The notes beneath the pieces were generated by a model. It was not told the origin of the DNA, made no database searches, and saw only the letters and a list, made by a program, of their open reading frames with translations. Shown here in pieces: positions 11,501 to 25,000 of a DNA stretch of 64,000 bases. The stretch is from Oscheius sp. JU75 (Eukaryota > Nematoda > Chromadorea > Rhabditida > Rhabditidae): assembly GCA_037178855.1 (NCBI GenBank), contig JASJZC010000006.1, positions 1,116,001 through 1,180,000 on the forward strand, in the 5' to 3' direction. Numbering within the stretch: position 1 is the stretch's first letter; every line of letters begins with the position of its first letter. The translations under genes were made by a program, and so were the position numbers.

Positions 11501-13654
11501 GTCGGAAAACAAAATTTTCCCTTTCTCCCTATTCCAATTTCATCTTTCCCCATCACCCTAAGAATTCCAGTTTCTGTGCCTTGTCCAATCGTAAAACTGC
11601 CCTGCCAATCGAAATTCCTCGGTTGCTGCCCTCTAAATGTAATTAGGCGCGAGAGACTGTAAACGCCACAGTCAGTTTTCTCTCTCTGTCTCCCAAAAGT
11701 TTGCGGAACGTGTTCCTCTCGTCGCCCGAGAGAGAGAGGGCTTCCTTCCGCCCAAGTCAATTTGTTTGTGTTGTTTCTCGGGGGTGGAGCGTCTCCCACT
11801 GTCTCTGTCCTTCATGACTGCTTCTTTGCTTTTCCTTGACCGTTTTAGAAATTTGTGCTATCTTGAAACCCGTGAACCCTCACTATAAAACTCACAATAA
11901 CTTGTATTTCAATAGAATTATAAAAGCCAAAAAAATAAAAACTTTCCGTTACATTCGAAGCTTCTTTTACCCAACCTTGTATCGTATCTATGTATGCAAT
12001 TATGCTAATGTTTTTCGATATTCCAAGCCTAATTAATCTTGTCAGTGGAAGATTCTCAGTTCTCCCTTTTTTTCTCAATTCTCACTGTTTTTTTGGCAAT
12101 GAGTTCAATCTGTTGAACCATGCTTATAGTTTTTATGAAACATTCATGGCTGCCATGAAATCTTGTAATACGACTTTCCGAGTAGAACTTTCATGTTATT
12201 CTTTGGAACTGCTATGTTTCATGGTTATCTTTTATCTCTAGTTTGCTGAAACCGATGTTGTTACCTTTGTGTTACCGTGACAGTGACAGTAAAAGTGACA
12301 GAGACAGTTTTCTCCAATCCCCTTCAATCTGACTCATACTCTCAAAGCATGTCTCGAAACCGCCCCAACAGCCTAGTCGATTTCTCATTAACTGAACAAC
12401 TGATCTGACAGCCGCCGGGGGAGAGACCTCTGGCTTGCATAATGGCTCTCGACGCCTGTCCACAGCAACATTGTTTTCCCACTCGGACTGGCTCCTTCGA
12501 GAAAAAAAGAGGCCGCTTTTTTCTCGGAGTTTTTAGAGCTTTTCAATTTTTGAACCCCTCTGTGTTTTTTGTGAATACCGTAGGCTAAGCCTTTCAGAAC
12601 TGTTGTGTTTCATAAACTAGGTAACAGACGTTCTGTCTAAATAATTATTCTTTCTTGTCTTGAAACCAAAAAATTGAAGTACCAAGGTAGCCAAAAAATG
12701 CAGATGTCATATGTGTCACCTCCTATATTAATAGATTTCGGAAACTCGCACTGTTTGAAGTATCCCTCTTCTGCGGTCAAAGAGAATAGATGAAACTTAC
12801 CGAAGAATACGTATACTGTCAGTACTATACCTCCCATTGCTTAGTATGTGGGAGATACAAAAAATACGAAAACTTCATTACTTCCTTGAATGAAATGCTC
12901 GCGTCGGCCAGGCCAGGAAAGGTACTCCCAGAGGGCCTTGCTGGCCAAGTTTGTGATCCCCACTACTTGTAGACCTTCCATTATTCCTGTAGACCTTGCA
13001 ATTACAGAAACCAAAGTATTGCCTCTATTGCTATGTCCTTCCAGTGATTTCGAATCATTGCTTCGACTTTTCCAACTTTGATATACTTTGTGGAATAGCA
13101 TACTTTACTCACCTCCAGTATAGAAATATTCAGTTGGAAGCCTTTCTATTGCTTCGGAACACTTTTCAATCTTTATGTTTCACTGCGTAGTTATCTTCCC
13201 AGTACCACTTTCCCTGTCACTCATTGTTGTCAGCTTGGTAACAAAATATATTCCAACCTTTACCTAAATCTTCATTGCTTTTCATAACTCTGCTTATTTT
13301 ACGTGTGTTCTAGTTAAATAAAACAAAAGTATCAACTCAATTATTTCCGAAGTGCTCATGAAATTGCTCCTACTTTGTTGGGCTATATGTTTCAACTTTT
13401 GCATATGCGTATTATTTAGAAACACAGTTGTTCTGCCCGATTACTTAAAAATATTTATGTTTCACTGCAAAGCTATGGTCCCAATACACGTTGCTCTCAC
13501 GTTACTCTACCTGCCACGGATGACCAAAAATAATGTTTCGCCATCTGCCCAAATGTTGTTACTTCTTGTTGGAACACTGCTAGATGGTAAATGCTTTTTA
13601 TATAAAATCGAATGCTTCCAATATTCTTCGTGTTTCAATGGTAGTAGTGACCAA
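8576..13654 (+). promoter_or_regulatory. Array of GTTTCA + TATA-like boxes, + orientation
   Basis: GTTTCA occurs again and again, usually after a T-run or TATG. Many copies have an A/T box 6-9 bases downstream. Positions of GTTTCA starts include 8576, 8897, 9365, 9699, 9907, 10035, 10286, 10810, 11277, 12607, 13177, 13389 and 13459. Clear second boxes are TATACC after 8576, TATAAGA after 8897 and TATATACG after 10035. The core matches the C. elegans 21U-RNA promoter core CTGTTTCA (established knowledge; bound by a SNAPc-related complex). That these boxes drive small RNAs is inference, and no RNA start can be read from sequence alone. No protein gene is supported in this interval. Confidence 0.55.
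9074..9467. repeat. 33-bp perfect inverted repeat with 328-bp spacer
   Basis: The 33 bases at 9074-9106 (starting CTTGTGAAGCATGCAGAG) are exactly inverted at 9435-9467. The spacer includes one GTTTCACTGAAAGTAGAAA box, which itself recurs at 9699. There are no obvious target duplications and no coding content, so it may be a small fold-back transposon. Confidence 0.75.
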
Positions 13655-13659
13655 TCGTA

Positions 13660-14330
13660 GCAATTTTTCGATCATTAGAATTCCGCACGGTACCTCTATC
13701 CAAAAAATGTTTTCGGTGACTTTTTCCGAAAAACTCTTTGCACAGCAGTGAAAAAAGTTACTTTTAGGTCCGAATAACAGTAAAAGTCGAACTTTAGAGA
13801 TAAGCAACTCTTCTGGGAAAATCACAGTACAGTTTTTCAACGGTACCTACTCGTCATTCCAACGAGGAGATAAAAATGAACAATTTGCTACTACGCTTTA
13901 AACCTATGAAATGAACTCACGAATTTTCCTTCTCGCAACATTCTCCCTATGTCCGCCACCTACTCTCGTAGTAAATTATCTCCACCATCCGCGACACACC
14001 GGTGCGATTCAAGGGCACCACGCCTTTTCGCACCTCCCCCTCTCTTTCAGTAGTTTTCGGGTCGCCCGGTAATTAGGTGAAGTTTCCAACTTTTCTGTCC
14101 CTGTCTCTCTCTCTCTCTCCCTTTTTCTCTCTCTCGCTCCGATTTGACTACTAACATTTGACTAACTGACGAGAGAGAGAGGGGGGCCTGTTTACTCAAC
14201 TCTCATTGCCCCCATCGTCTATTTTTCTCCACTCTCTCTCTGTCTCTCTAGTTTTTCTGTTTTTCTCAATTAGTCGGGTCAGTATACCATATCGAACAAG
14301 GGGCAAGAGGAAATGCTGTTAGCAGAAATC
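13660..14330. other. GC-richer island with CT/GA tracts, no gene
   Basis: Compared with its flanks this stretch is richer in G and C around 13960-14260, with long CT tracts near 14100 and a GA tract near 14170 that can pair with it. No frame looks coding. It could be a regulatory island between the two oppositely oriented box arrays. Confidence 0.3.
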
Positions 14331-14336
14331 TGTTGG

Positions 14337-17300
14337 TGAAACAAGAAAAGTTTGAATACTGTAAGAATCTCGAATAGAAGTGCCTATCACGAGAATCTTG
14401 AAACTTTTTAGGTTTCATGGTACTGGAGTGACTTTTTTTATCTTTTGAAACAAGAACTATGCTGTTCGAAGTAATTTGGCGTACACCAAGGATCACAAAC
14501 CTGGCCAGCCAGGCCTGACCCAAGGTGCGCGCTATCTACAAGACTGGCCTGGTCGGCGCGAACAGTTCAGTCAGGTTTGCAATGCCTGCGTACACTAAGT
14601 GTTTTTGAGACAAGAAAAAAGTCATTGTTATACATAAAACCATATGGATTTAATGAAATACAAAATCTCAAAATCTTGAATCGAATAGGTTGATGTCTTG
14701 AAGGAAAATCAAAGAGTGATCGTTTTGACAAGTAGTCTGCCAAACACATGTAGGCAGTGAAACACTAAAACTTTGAGAAATATTTTTGAATGTGATTCTA
14801 CCAACGGATATGCACTTTTTTGGTTTCACATTGTAAGCATAAGAAATGACTCCTCAAATAAATTTGATGTTGGGTCCCGGCTCAGCAAAACAAAAAGATA
14901 AACACCACTCACTTACTTCCAATATCTATTCGAATCAGCTGTATTCATATTACTTTTGGGTAAAGTTGAATGTTTTCAGACAGTCAATGAACTATCGCTA
15001 TGTCAACTATATGCATTCAGTGAAACAAAAAAGTTTTGACTGTAGGTACACCTAGTGCAAGTATTAAAATTTAGGTTTTACCATTTACATAAGTCCATGT
15101 TATCCAAGAAAAATTGATGATGCTGACTTGCGATTGTGAAACATAAAAAACAAACTTTCACTCTATAGGAGATCAAAAACTGTTCAGCTTTCATGGAGTA
15201 GTGATAAGTCAAGGCTCCCTAGAAAGAAGTAAGATAGTGCTGGAAAACTTGCGTTTTTGTTTTTGATCATGTGAGCTTCAAGAGAACGTTCATTTGAGAA
15301 AAAGTTTCGGCAAATATGTACATTTCATCAAACAAAAAAGTTCTGCATACCAGTGAGATTGTCTATTTAGTCTCAGAGTAAATAGCAGTCCTTTTGAAAC
15401 AAAACTGACCTAAACTGTTCCACTTAGTTATTGTATAGTTAGGAACTTTTGCCATATTTCACATTTTCTATATCTTCCGCACACTTCTCTAAACTTACTG
15501 TCTCTGTAATTGAGTGGGAAAACTAAAATTACTGCGCCTTGATTTGCCAAATAGGCCGTCTTTTTTTTTTGCAAAATGTTCCAAACATACCATAATAGCT
15601 AGTGCTGAGAGCAATCGGTGATTGTACGATTGGTTTGATTTCTAAAAATTTTGAATACTCTGTATCTCTGTACTCAGTGTTTCACTCCTTCCTTATAGGC
15701 TTTATCGTTTAAGAGAAACTACTAATATGTTGAGAAAGAAAGGGAGAAACCGGCAAAAAGCGTGAGCTACCATAACTATTAGAGTATTGAAAATATCTCC
15801 CCCTGTCTAGAACATTTTTCTACATGTTTCACGTTTACCGTAATTGCTATCACTAGGAGCAAGTCCCCATAGGTCAAAAACGGCGTTAAGCAAAAAATTG
15901 ACTAATTCTAGAAAATTAGACGCTTTCTCTCCGCTACCGCGCAAAAGTATTTTCCATGCTCCAATAATGAAGGTGACGTCTTTGTTATCTTTAAATTGTT
16001 GGAAAATTCTGTCACTCTTTGTCTCTCTGTCTCTCTGTCTCTCTTCCCTATCCCGATTACCTGCTTTGCAGTGTCCAAAAGCAAACATTACGACTGAGCG
16101 AGTGAAAGAAAAGAGCTGCCGGGCTGTTATCGCTCTCTATTTATGCAAATATCGGGCAGCACAGGACACAGTCCCCCGCTGTCGTTTTTTATCGACTGAT
16201 CGCGGGCCAGAGAGCATGGAAATTCGTGAGAGACAAACCGCCCGTTTTGTTTGCAGAGGCTTTAGGGAAATGAACTGACTGCCGGGAGTTGGGTAGGGGA
16301 GCGTAGGGAACAAGAGACCCGAAGAATAAGATCAGACCATGGCTAAGTTAAAAAATTGTTTTTTGAGCAGATGACATTACAAAAAAAAATATCTGAGTTT
16401 GTGTTTTCCTACGATTAAAAGTATTGAAACACAAAGCCAGGTACCAGCCAAGCACGTTCTGTCTGTCTATGTTGAAAAGCTGAAACAAAAGTTCCTAAGG
16501 AACGAAGTGCGGTTCTTCTTGTTTCAAGTATTCTCCTTAGATGGTACCTCAGTCCGTTTACAATCCTTGTTGGTTATGCTTCTGTGTCTTCCGGCTGTTT
16601 TCTATCAGAACTTTTCTTATTTTCTTTTGTTTCACTAATGGTATAAGAGCAGAAAGCTATAGCCCTTCCAGTAGCTTCGTTATTGATGTTGAACCCATTG
16701 TGATATAATGGTCTTTGACAACTTTTTTTTTTTTGACAAATTTTTCAGAAATTTTTACTTTTGCCAGCGTGTTATTGTTAGTTTAGGATCTGCGTGGAAT
16801 GACTACGCGAGAGCCTGTCTGTCTGACTAAATATCTCGAATGACAAAAGAAAGATTCAAGTTTTGATTCGTTTTCTTCCAGCCATTTGCTACTTTTTGTC
16901 CCCTGCCTATCCAATCATATTCACATTGCGGCGAGTGTAAACTGTAGGCAAAGAGAGTGAAAAGTGCCGCGGCGATTGAGAAAAGACTAATGACATGGCG
17001 GAATTTTATGCGCTGCCCCCCTCCCTCGTAGTCTCAAGCAGTGTGCGTACATTACACAAAAATCCAATCAAAGTCGGTCATCAATAGGCGATTCCAATTT
17101 TCGACACATGGCAGTTTGCAAATCATAGGGGCAAGTTTGAATGCTTGCTGGTGAAACACTTTCATTTTTGAAGGAACGAACGTTTATGGGTCTGTAGCAG
17201 CGATACAGAAGGCGTTGGGTCTTATGAGATTGGGGAAACACAAAAAAATGTCGGCAGATCTAAATCATAGTGAGATTGGATTTCTGACCAACTTTTGGCA

Positions 17301-18579
17301 GTCAAGACGTTTGTAAACTTTTTGAAACTGGTATGAGTCATTGTCAGTCAAGGTAGTAACTTCGACATAGTGTTCAGTGTTCCCTTTGGTCAAGTAGTGA
17401 AACATAAAAACCATCTTGTTTCACCAAGACTTTATAGGTGATAAACTTGTTTCCAAAGCGATATTTTTATGCAACGCTTTGTTACGTGTTACAAAACTGA
17501 TGTAACATGAAAGTTTACCCTACCTTTACAATTATGTGTCCGTCTGCAACACATGGAAACTCTAACATGGGATAAAACTTGACAATGCTTGTAGCCCTTT
17601 CTGTCAAGTGTTATCCCAGATTAACGGTGACACGCCAAGTCAGGACAGTTCAAATTACAAAATGAGCACTGACGGTGTGAGTCACTGCGCCAAAAGCGTA
17701 AGAGACTGGTAAGCTATAACTCAAACTTTAAGTTAGATCAAGACAAGACTTAAAAAGTGACAGCCGTTTTTTTACTGTTGAGATGCATAACTTTTCTGAC
17801 CAGCTTTCGAAAGTCAAGACGTTTGAAAACTTTTCAAACTAGTGTAGTTTGGACACAGAAATTCAGCAACGACAAACTTTCCTATGCAGAAGACTAGACT
17901 TTCTGACTGTAGCAAAAGTTTCGTCGTTACCGACAAATGATCGACTGGCGGGCAATTCTTTCCAAAAGAATATCTACTTCTTTGGCTAGAAGCTATCTAG
18001 TTTTTGAGTAGTACCCCCTGCCCCTACTCATTTCTAAACACTTCAACCATTCAAGATATCATGATTCACCAGATACCTAGTGACGAGCATATCTAGAAAA
18101 CTGTATCCTTCCCTTCCAAACAAGAAAAACTTCATAGAGATAAACTGGTAGCCAAGCCTTTATAATTTTTACTTGTTAAAATCAACATTACAAAACAAAT
18201 ACTTGCCTGTTACAAAGCTGGTGAAACCGAAAGTTTTTAGTCTCACCCAAACTGTATAAGCTACAGACATATTCCAAGCTCAGTGGCTCGATCGCTTAAA
18301 AACGTTATACAAGTCAAGATGCTTTTATTAGCATTAATGTAGTATACAAATTGAAAAATTCGAAAATAATCTCAGTTAGCTAGTGAATGAAACAAGAGAA
18401 ATTGTAAAATTGAATCGCTGTTTGAGTTCAGTTCGAGCTGCTTGCTAATCATTTTGAGGTCGTACTTTGGCTCTGACTGGGTTGATAAAGCAAAAATGTC
18501 GAGTTAGCTAGATGGTGTTACTAGTTTGGTCCTAAGCTCAGTAACAAGACTTGCCTCCGAAGAGTCATTTGACTGAAAC
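14337..18579 (-). promoter_or_regulatory. Box array in mainly reverse orientation (TGAAAC)
   Basis: Here the box appears as its reverse complement, often followed by an A-run. TGAAAC starts include 14337, 14758, 15021, 15137, 15395, 16435, 16481, 17152, 17398, 18222, 18388 and 18574. At 15021 the expected A/T box (CATATAG read on -) sits at the usual distance. At 17398/17418 a minus box and a plus box (GTTTCACCAAGACTTTATAG) are back to back. Exceptions on + are 16629, 17418 and 18733, all with TATAA-like second boxes. No protein gene is supported in this interval. Confidence 0.5.
16143..16150 (+). promoter_or_regulatory. Perfect POU octamer ATGCAAAT
   Basis: ATGCAAAT, the classical Oct1/Oct2 site, lies in a GC-richer patch (about 16090-16290) roughly 3 kb upstream of the ceh-18-like first coding exon. 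Since that gene encodes an Oct1/2-class POU protein, autoregulation is a possibility. One 8-mer can occur by chance, so this is a weak call. Confidence 0.35.
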
Positions 18580-18870
18580 AAAAATATTTTATTGAGGGCA
18601 ACTTTTCATAAATCCGTTCATTTCACCCAAGTGTCCTTATTTGATGAGGAGTTGAGATAGATTTATAAGCTACAGACGTTTTAAAAGAACAGTAAGCGAC
18701 TTCTTGTGAAACTGTCTGTTTCCAAAATTTTTGTTTCACCATGACTTTATAAGTAAAAAAAAAAAGTCTTCTTTCCAAAACAGTCGATGGACTTCCAATA
18801 CCCAAACTATCTGGTTTTTTGAATAGTACCCCTCCCACCTCAATTCCAAATACTTCCAGCCACAAATATG
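17970..18870. repeat. Diverged direct repeat about 0.8 kb apart
   Basis: About 17965-18060 and 18775-18870 share CTATCTRGTTTTTTGARTAGT, ACCCCYCCC and CTCATTTC/CAATTCCAAAYACTTCMAMC blocks in the same order, which indicates an old tandem duplication. Non-coding. Confidence 0.45.
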
Positions 18871-19098
18871 TTTATGATTTGCCCTATTTACGATCCTTTT
18901 TCGGCATATAGACCCCTCGGTGTCATCCAAAAAATCTGACTCAGGCGATTTCATCAATGTCAATCAGTCTCTCCTGCCTCCACATCTGCCTAATTTGGGC
19001 GGCTGTATTACACGGTCCCTCTCTCAATTTTTCTCTCTTTTACCACTCTTGCCATTGGAAAATGTTTCATGTTTGCAGTTCCCAGCAGATGCCCAGGG

Positions 19099-22000
19099 AT
19101 GGATGCTGCTTCCGTCTCTCCGTACAATCTGGGTGAGTTAGTGGATATTGCAAAATGTTTCAAATTATGTGTAGGATAGACTGTAAGACAGAGAAACAGA
19201 GAAACTGATAGGAAGAAAGAGAAAGCGCGAAACAGAGGGACAGAGAAAACATAGAATCATAGAGACAGAGAGACATAGAGACAGAGATAAAAAGCAAGAG
19301 AGGGACAGACAGAAAAACAAAGAGGCAGAGATGGAGAGATAACGAAATTTACCTTTTACCAATTCCTTTCCTAGCCTTGAAAGGCTATTGAACCAACCAC
19401 TTTTTTCCAAACTGAATAAATGGCGTTTATAAAGCACGGAAAATTGATAACCAGTAGCGTCGTCGGCAGATGGCGGAGCCGGCTGGTCGGAAAGGCTCAA
19501 AGATTTCACTGTTTTTGGATTTCATTCTGTGCTTCCTCGCCAGCCTAAAAATTGAAATTAACAAGCACTCTGATTTTTGGAACAGGCTTAGAATGTTTCA
19601 CCTTTTAGGTAAAGAACATCTGAAATAGTACCGTGATATTGGAAATGTAGCTTGGAGGGATAAATAACATAAACAGAAAAGTTGTTTCCCCGTATCCGGT
19701 CACTTCATGATTGGAAACCTAAAAGAATATTTGTATGTATCATTGTTAAAACATTTAACTATGTCTCACTTTTGCTACAACTTTCTTGAGCTTCAATGTG
19801 ATTGAAACTTAGAAAAAAAACGCGTTTCGGAACATGAAACTGTTTAGAATGAGGCTGAAAGAGGGTACTTCTTTTTGAAAGCACAGGCTAGCTGTAAAGT
19901 TTTATGTTTCAAAGATTAGGTATAACAGTGAGCAGTTCCCGAATACCACTCGGTCGGGCATTCTTGAAAAAAATATAAAATTTTCAAAACTCAATTCAAA
20001 GATTTCATTGTTTTTGGTAAAGAGGTAACCGGTTAGCCGTCAGTGATTTCTCGAGTTTCTTGAAACTGAACATCGAAACTTATTACTATGACAATCGGTT
20101 TGGCCTGCAAAAAACAGAAATGTTTCACCTTTTGAGTAAAGCAAAAACTGAAACTACTGGGATGAGCAAAAGGCAGCGGGTTCGGATAAAAATTATAAAG
20201 AGGAAAATTGGTTGCTCACATCCCTGGTTGATTGCTGGAACATTCGGCAATCCGCTATAATCTTTTTTTGAATGGCACTACAAGAAAATCTACGAAATAC
20301 TATGTTTCGAAACATAAAATTGCCTAGGATGAGGCTGAAAAGGATTGCGACCCCATTTTTGAAGGTCTTTGGTAACTCAGAAGTTTTGTGTTTCCAGACT
20401 TTGGTATATATTCAAATACTTTGGAATTTTGATAAGCTTTCGTCGTTAGTAAACATACACAATTTCAGCCTCTCCCAGCACTCCTACCACCCAAGCAGCA
20501 TGTCGGATTAGCCCAGTCGGTTCCTCGAAACGCAAGTCCAAACCGGTGAAGCGAATCGTGGATGTGGTGAGTTCGCTCATAGAGGCACACCCATATTTCC
20601 TCATTTCGTGGGAGATACAAAGAGCAAGCACACACACTCTGCCTCTGACAATTACCCTGCCGGAAAACATGGGACCCCAAATTCTCCCGCTCATTCTCTC
20701 TCGTTTGTTGTTCGGTCGTATGTCTAAGTGGCCGAGAATCGATATGCGCTTTTGCATAATCACCCACAACTCAAAGAGAGACCTCATTTTCTGTTCCTTA
20801 GTTTTTGAGACAGAGAAACAGAGACAGTCGATCAAAATCGATCGGTTTGTCCTAGTACCTCGACTGACTCTTGTTGTCCCTTGACTGATTGTGAGAAACC
20901 AGAAAACGATTGCTCTGAAAAGCAAGTGTCTTTTATCTAACCAATAGAACAAACAATATTGTTCAAACCCCCATACCACAGAAGACTGTTTCATGTTTCA
21001 ACTACTCTACTAAGTCCTGGAGTTATCTCAGAGTTCTAGAAAGCATATATAACAAGTTTCAGCACAGAATCCTATTTCTTGTATATATTTTTGAGACTCT
21101 TTTTGTTTCGCAGCTCCTATATGTACGCCACCATTTCACTATACCGATATATGCAACTGCTAGAGAAAATAATTTTAGCAGCCAATTTTTGAATAAGAAA
21201 CTATTTCTCCTACTTCTTCCTCACGAGTTTTTTTAATTGAAAAACAGCTAAAACCTTAGGAAGTTTGGATTTTTGTATACTTCAACTGTACGTGAAGCAA
21301 AGATGGATATGGACAAGCCGATACGGCAAATTTCGATACTGTTCCAGAATTTGTCAAGAATTGTGTGAAAACACCTATAACCGTTTTTTTGTTCCCCCCC
21401 CATGTTTTTTCCAAATCCACTGTAGTCCTTCCCGGACCGGAAGTCCGTTTCAAAAAGGGCGCCAAACCTTTCTCTGTCACCCCTTAAAAACGTCATTTTG
21501 ATCTTTCTGCAGGCCAAAAATGTCAACTTTGGAGCCCTATCCAGATCCAAAAGAACAAACTGACCTCCCAGGTGCGTAAAATTCAATTCCCTTCCGCAGG
21601 GTGTGTGTAAGACTCTGAGTGCCCTCACTGTCTCTCAGTGTTTATTTGAATATAAACGAGGGGTGAAACCGGGGAAAAGCTGAACCGCTTCGTCATCTTT
21701 ATTTTCATTTGGAATCGAAGACCGCTTCAGATCAATAATTTCTTAGATTTTATCTTTTCTTGAAACACATCATATCGCTGATTGAAATTATTTTTGGAAG
21801 TTGAAGTCATTTACACCAATTTTCTTAGAGTAATACTCATATTATTTTTGAAACGGGAAACATTCTAACGTCTGTTTTGCGTTTCTGGATCAAATTTTCG
21901 GTCAGATTCCCTTACCTTACAGTAAGTTTGAAACACAAAATTTACTCGAAGAGATGTAGGACAAAATTTTAACAACGAAACATTAGATTATTTTTCTCTG

Positions 22001-25000
22001 CCTTACAAATCGCTCCAGAATTGAGCTCTTACTACTTGCCAGACTGTCGTGTTTTTCATGACACAAATCAAGCATTCTCTCTCACAGAACTCCTGGTCAC
22101 GAAATGTTTCGAAACTTCTATAAAACCCTTCTCTATCACCTTCGTTATTCCCGTATTGCCAAAGGATCAGTTCAAAAAACACCTCCCAACTTCAAAAAAG
22201 AATTCTTTCTTAGTTTTACCCCTTCTATTATACTTCTACTCGCAAACGTTCAGTCGTGCTTTTTCAGTAACCCATATTCCACATTGTGTTAGCAGTCTGA
22301 AAAACCTCGTGCTTTTTTTTGTTTCAAGCAGTCTATTGGTGCTCTCTTCCGGTCTTCCATTTGCTCTCACGAACTTCCGTTTGATAAAAAAAAATGAAAC
22401 CACAAGAAATATGTTTAGAAACAAAATTGTTTAGTAATTCTACGTATAAACTACACGCTATATGTAATTACTGTCTATGTTCAAATGTTCTCGGAAAAGC
22501 GACATCCCTACAAAGATGATACTCTTCCGCAATTTTGAGAAGCTTTTTTGTTTCATGTCTTCCGTAAGTTCTCATGTATGTACTGCCATATAGTCTCTTT
22601 TTTCTTTGGAAAAGGTATTATGTTAGCCAACAAAAAAAACCTGGGTTTCCCCAAGCTTCGAGGTTCATTTTGTTCCAAGCTCACTATTTGATACTCTTCC
22701 CTGGATGTAAATTCGTTTTCCTGTTCAGCCTTTTTTGTCTTCGAAATTCCTGAAAGAACGAAAGAAAAAAAAAAGAAGGAAGAACCCGTCTAGAGAACTT
22801 CAAAACTACTATAAATCGCCAACTCTTGGAAGTGATTCATTCTTTCCTCGTTCTTTGGGGGACAAACCTACTCAATTGTTCTTCTCTAGTTTCAAAATCT
22901 TCCATGTTTCAAGCCTACTACTACATCTCAAAAATGAAAGGTAACCAATAGTCCGGTCCACTTTGCGATGAAAAGTCCGATGTTAGCTAAAACAAAAAGT
23001 GTATGGTTTTGATGCTTTTTTTTTGCTTCAAGCAATCTATAGATACGTTCCCCTGTTGAACTCTCTGCTCATTTGAGAGCTTTTATAGCAATGAGAAAGT
23101 GTAAGTGAAAGAAGGTACAAAACAGTTTTGTTTCAAGATTTTCATAAACCATTGGCTCTGTGCGATGTTTTTGAAAGTTTTTTCCGATTATAATGTGAAG
23201 TATTGACAAATCTTTCTAAACAACACCTGAGAACGTTGCTCGACTTGAGTTGAAGCTTTAAAACAGTCGTGTTTCATCTGTTCTATAATTCCCTAGCTTC
23301 ATGTTGCGTTCGATTATCCTTGTTGTCAGATTCTATTCTCATCTCTCTCAAAAATGTATCATACCTAAGCAATTGACGAAACATCTTATGCACAAAATAC
23401 TCACTCGCTCTTTGTGATACTGTGACTGACTTGTCCTAACAAATGATTCTACTATCCTACATAAGCGTGACTTCAAAACAGGGAATCCGTAGTTTGGTGA
23501 AATTTTGTGTTGTGTTTCAAGACCCCTGCAAAGCCCCGATGCGATTGTCCTTTTCAATTTTGAAGTACAGGTATTAGGACAAAAAAATTTCTTTGCACTA
23601 AAGATTTGAAACTTTTGTGTTTAATCTATTCCTTTAGAGCAATAGCTTCTTCATCGTAGTCACTCGACCTGTGAGGTTTCCTACACACAGTTAAGAAACA
23701 ATTGTATATCGCTTCCTCCTCCCCCACCAGTGCATGGCTTATTAGCATAAAATTGCAATAAAGAGAGAGCGGTGTCTCTCCATCTCTCCTTTTCTGCCCG
23801 GCCTATTGACGTCGGCCATTGCCATTTTCATTGGAGGCCATGGCCCCCATCTCCCCCTCCCTCTATATGTCTCTCTTTTAGTATAACGAGACTCCCGCTG
23901 CGTGTTGCCATGTGAAATTTCGAATTTTTCGGCTTCAAGCAATAATTTTCGAGGTTTAGAATGTTCTACAAAGTTGTAGGGCTTGACAAAAGCTACAACT
24001 TTGCAGAGCTTCGGAGAGCTGAAAATTGTCATATTGAGAATGAAAACTGCATGGATGTCAGCGTCTTACAAGTAGAAGCCAAGACTATATGGCCGAGTTA
24101 AAACTTGCAACATTCCAAAAGAGAAAAGTCAGTTTTGTGTTTAAAACAAAGCAAAAGATGAGTAAAAACACTATTCAATTAGTGTAGAAACATTTGCAAG
24201 CACTTCCCTGCCATAAAAGCGGTTGCTTGACTCTCCGTTCACTTTTCCAGAATCCTGCTTCACATCTTGAAATCCTAAATCTTTTTTCAGAAGTTTTTGG
24301 TTGAAAAATGCAGCATTTCAAATAAAAAAAAGATGCTTTTGCTGACGAAACTAAGCAATAGATGGATAAAAAATAGTCTTCTGCCGATAAACTATTGTAG
24401 ACACTATCCATTGCCATATATCGTATCCTTGACTCCACTTTTCCAGAAACCCTCTACATCTCCTCACCACCGAAACTTTGGAAATCTTTGGTTTCATGTC
24501 TCCTTTATTGGTACCGCTACATTGAAAAGTGCTCCAGTGGCGCATTATGTCTCAAAACTATTTCCAACATTTAGTTTTTCAACTGTTCTATCCGTCTCAC
24601 AGATTATTGTTCAAAAATTTGTCACTGTTCGTATGTTCAAGTACTAAGAGCAATCTTAGACCATGCTGCTATTTAAAAACTACCCTATACTTGCCAAAGT
24701 GTTCAATTCATTCAGTCTACGCACTGATGTTTTGGTTGACGTACAGTAACACCCTATTCTCAAAAGGTTCCTGCTAAAAGAATCCAACAATTTCCAAAAC
24801 GTTTTACCTTTTCCTTATAAGCACCTTTCTTCACTGTCCTCCGATCGTAGCCTGACTTTCTTCCCAAAAAATGACTGAACTATATGAATAGTTTCAGACT
24901 GTCGAGGAGCCGGTTCCCAGCAGTAACAGCCCGGTAATGGGCACGGCTGCCGAGACAGCTAGACCAGAGGAGACAGAAGAGACGGACGAGCTCCGGGAGC

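Noticed and set aside
8576-13654. Repeated GTTTCA read as CRISPR repeats
   Set aside because: Eukaryotic context, irregular spacing, and only 6-15 bases conserved; not a CRISPR array.
20446-20994. 182-aa open frame on - in ceh-18 intron/exon 2
   Set aside because: It is antisense to a well-supported exon and its composition is not protein-like.
22021-22434. 137-aa open frame in a ceh-18 intron
   Set aside because: Low-complexity hydrophobic and Ser/Phe-rich translation of T-rich DNA, no splice or domain support.
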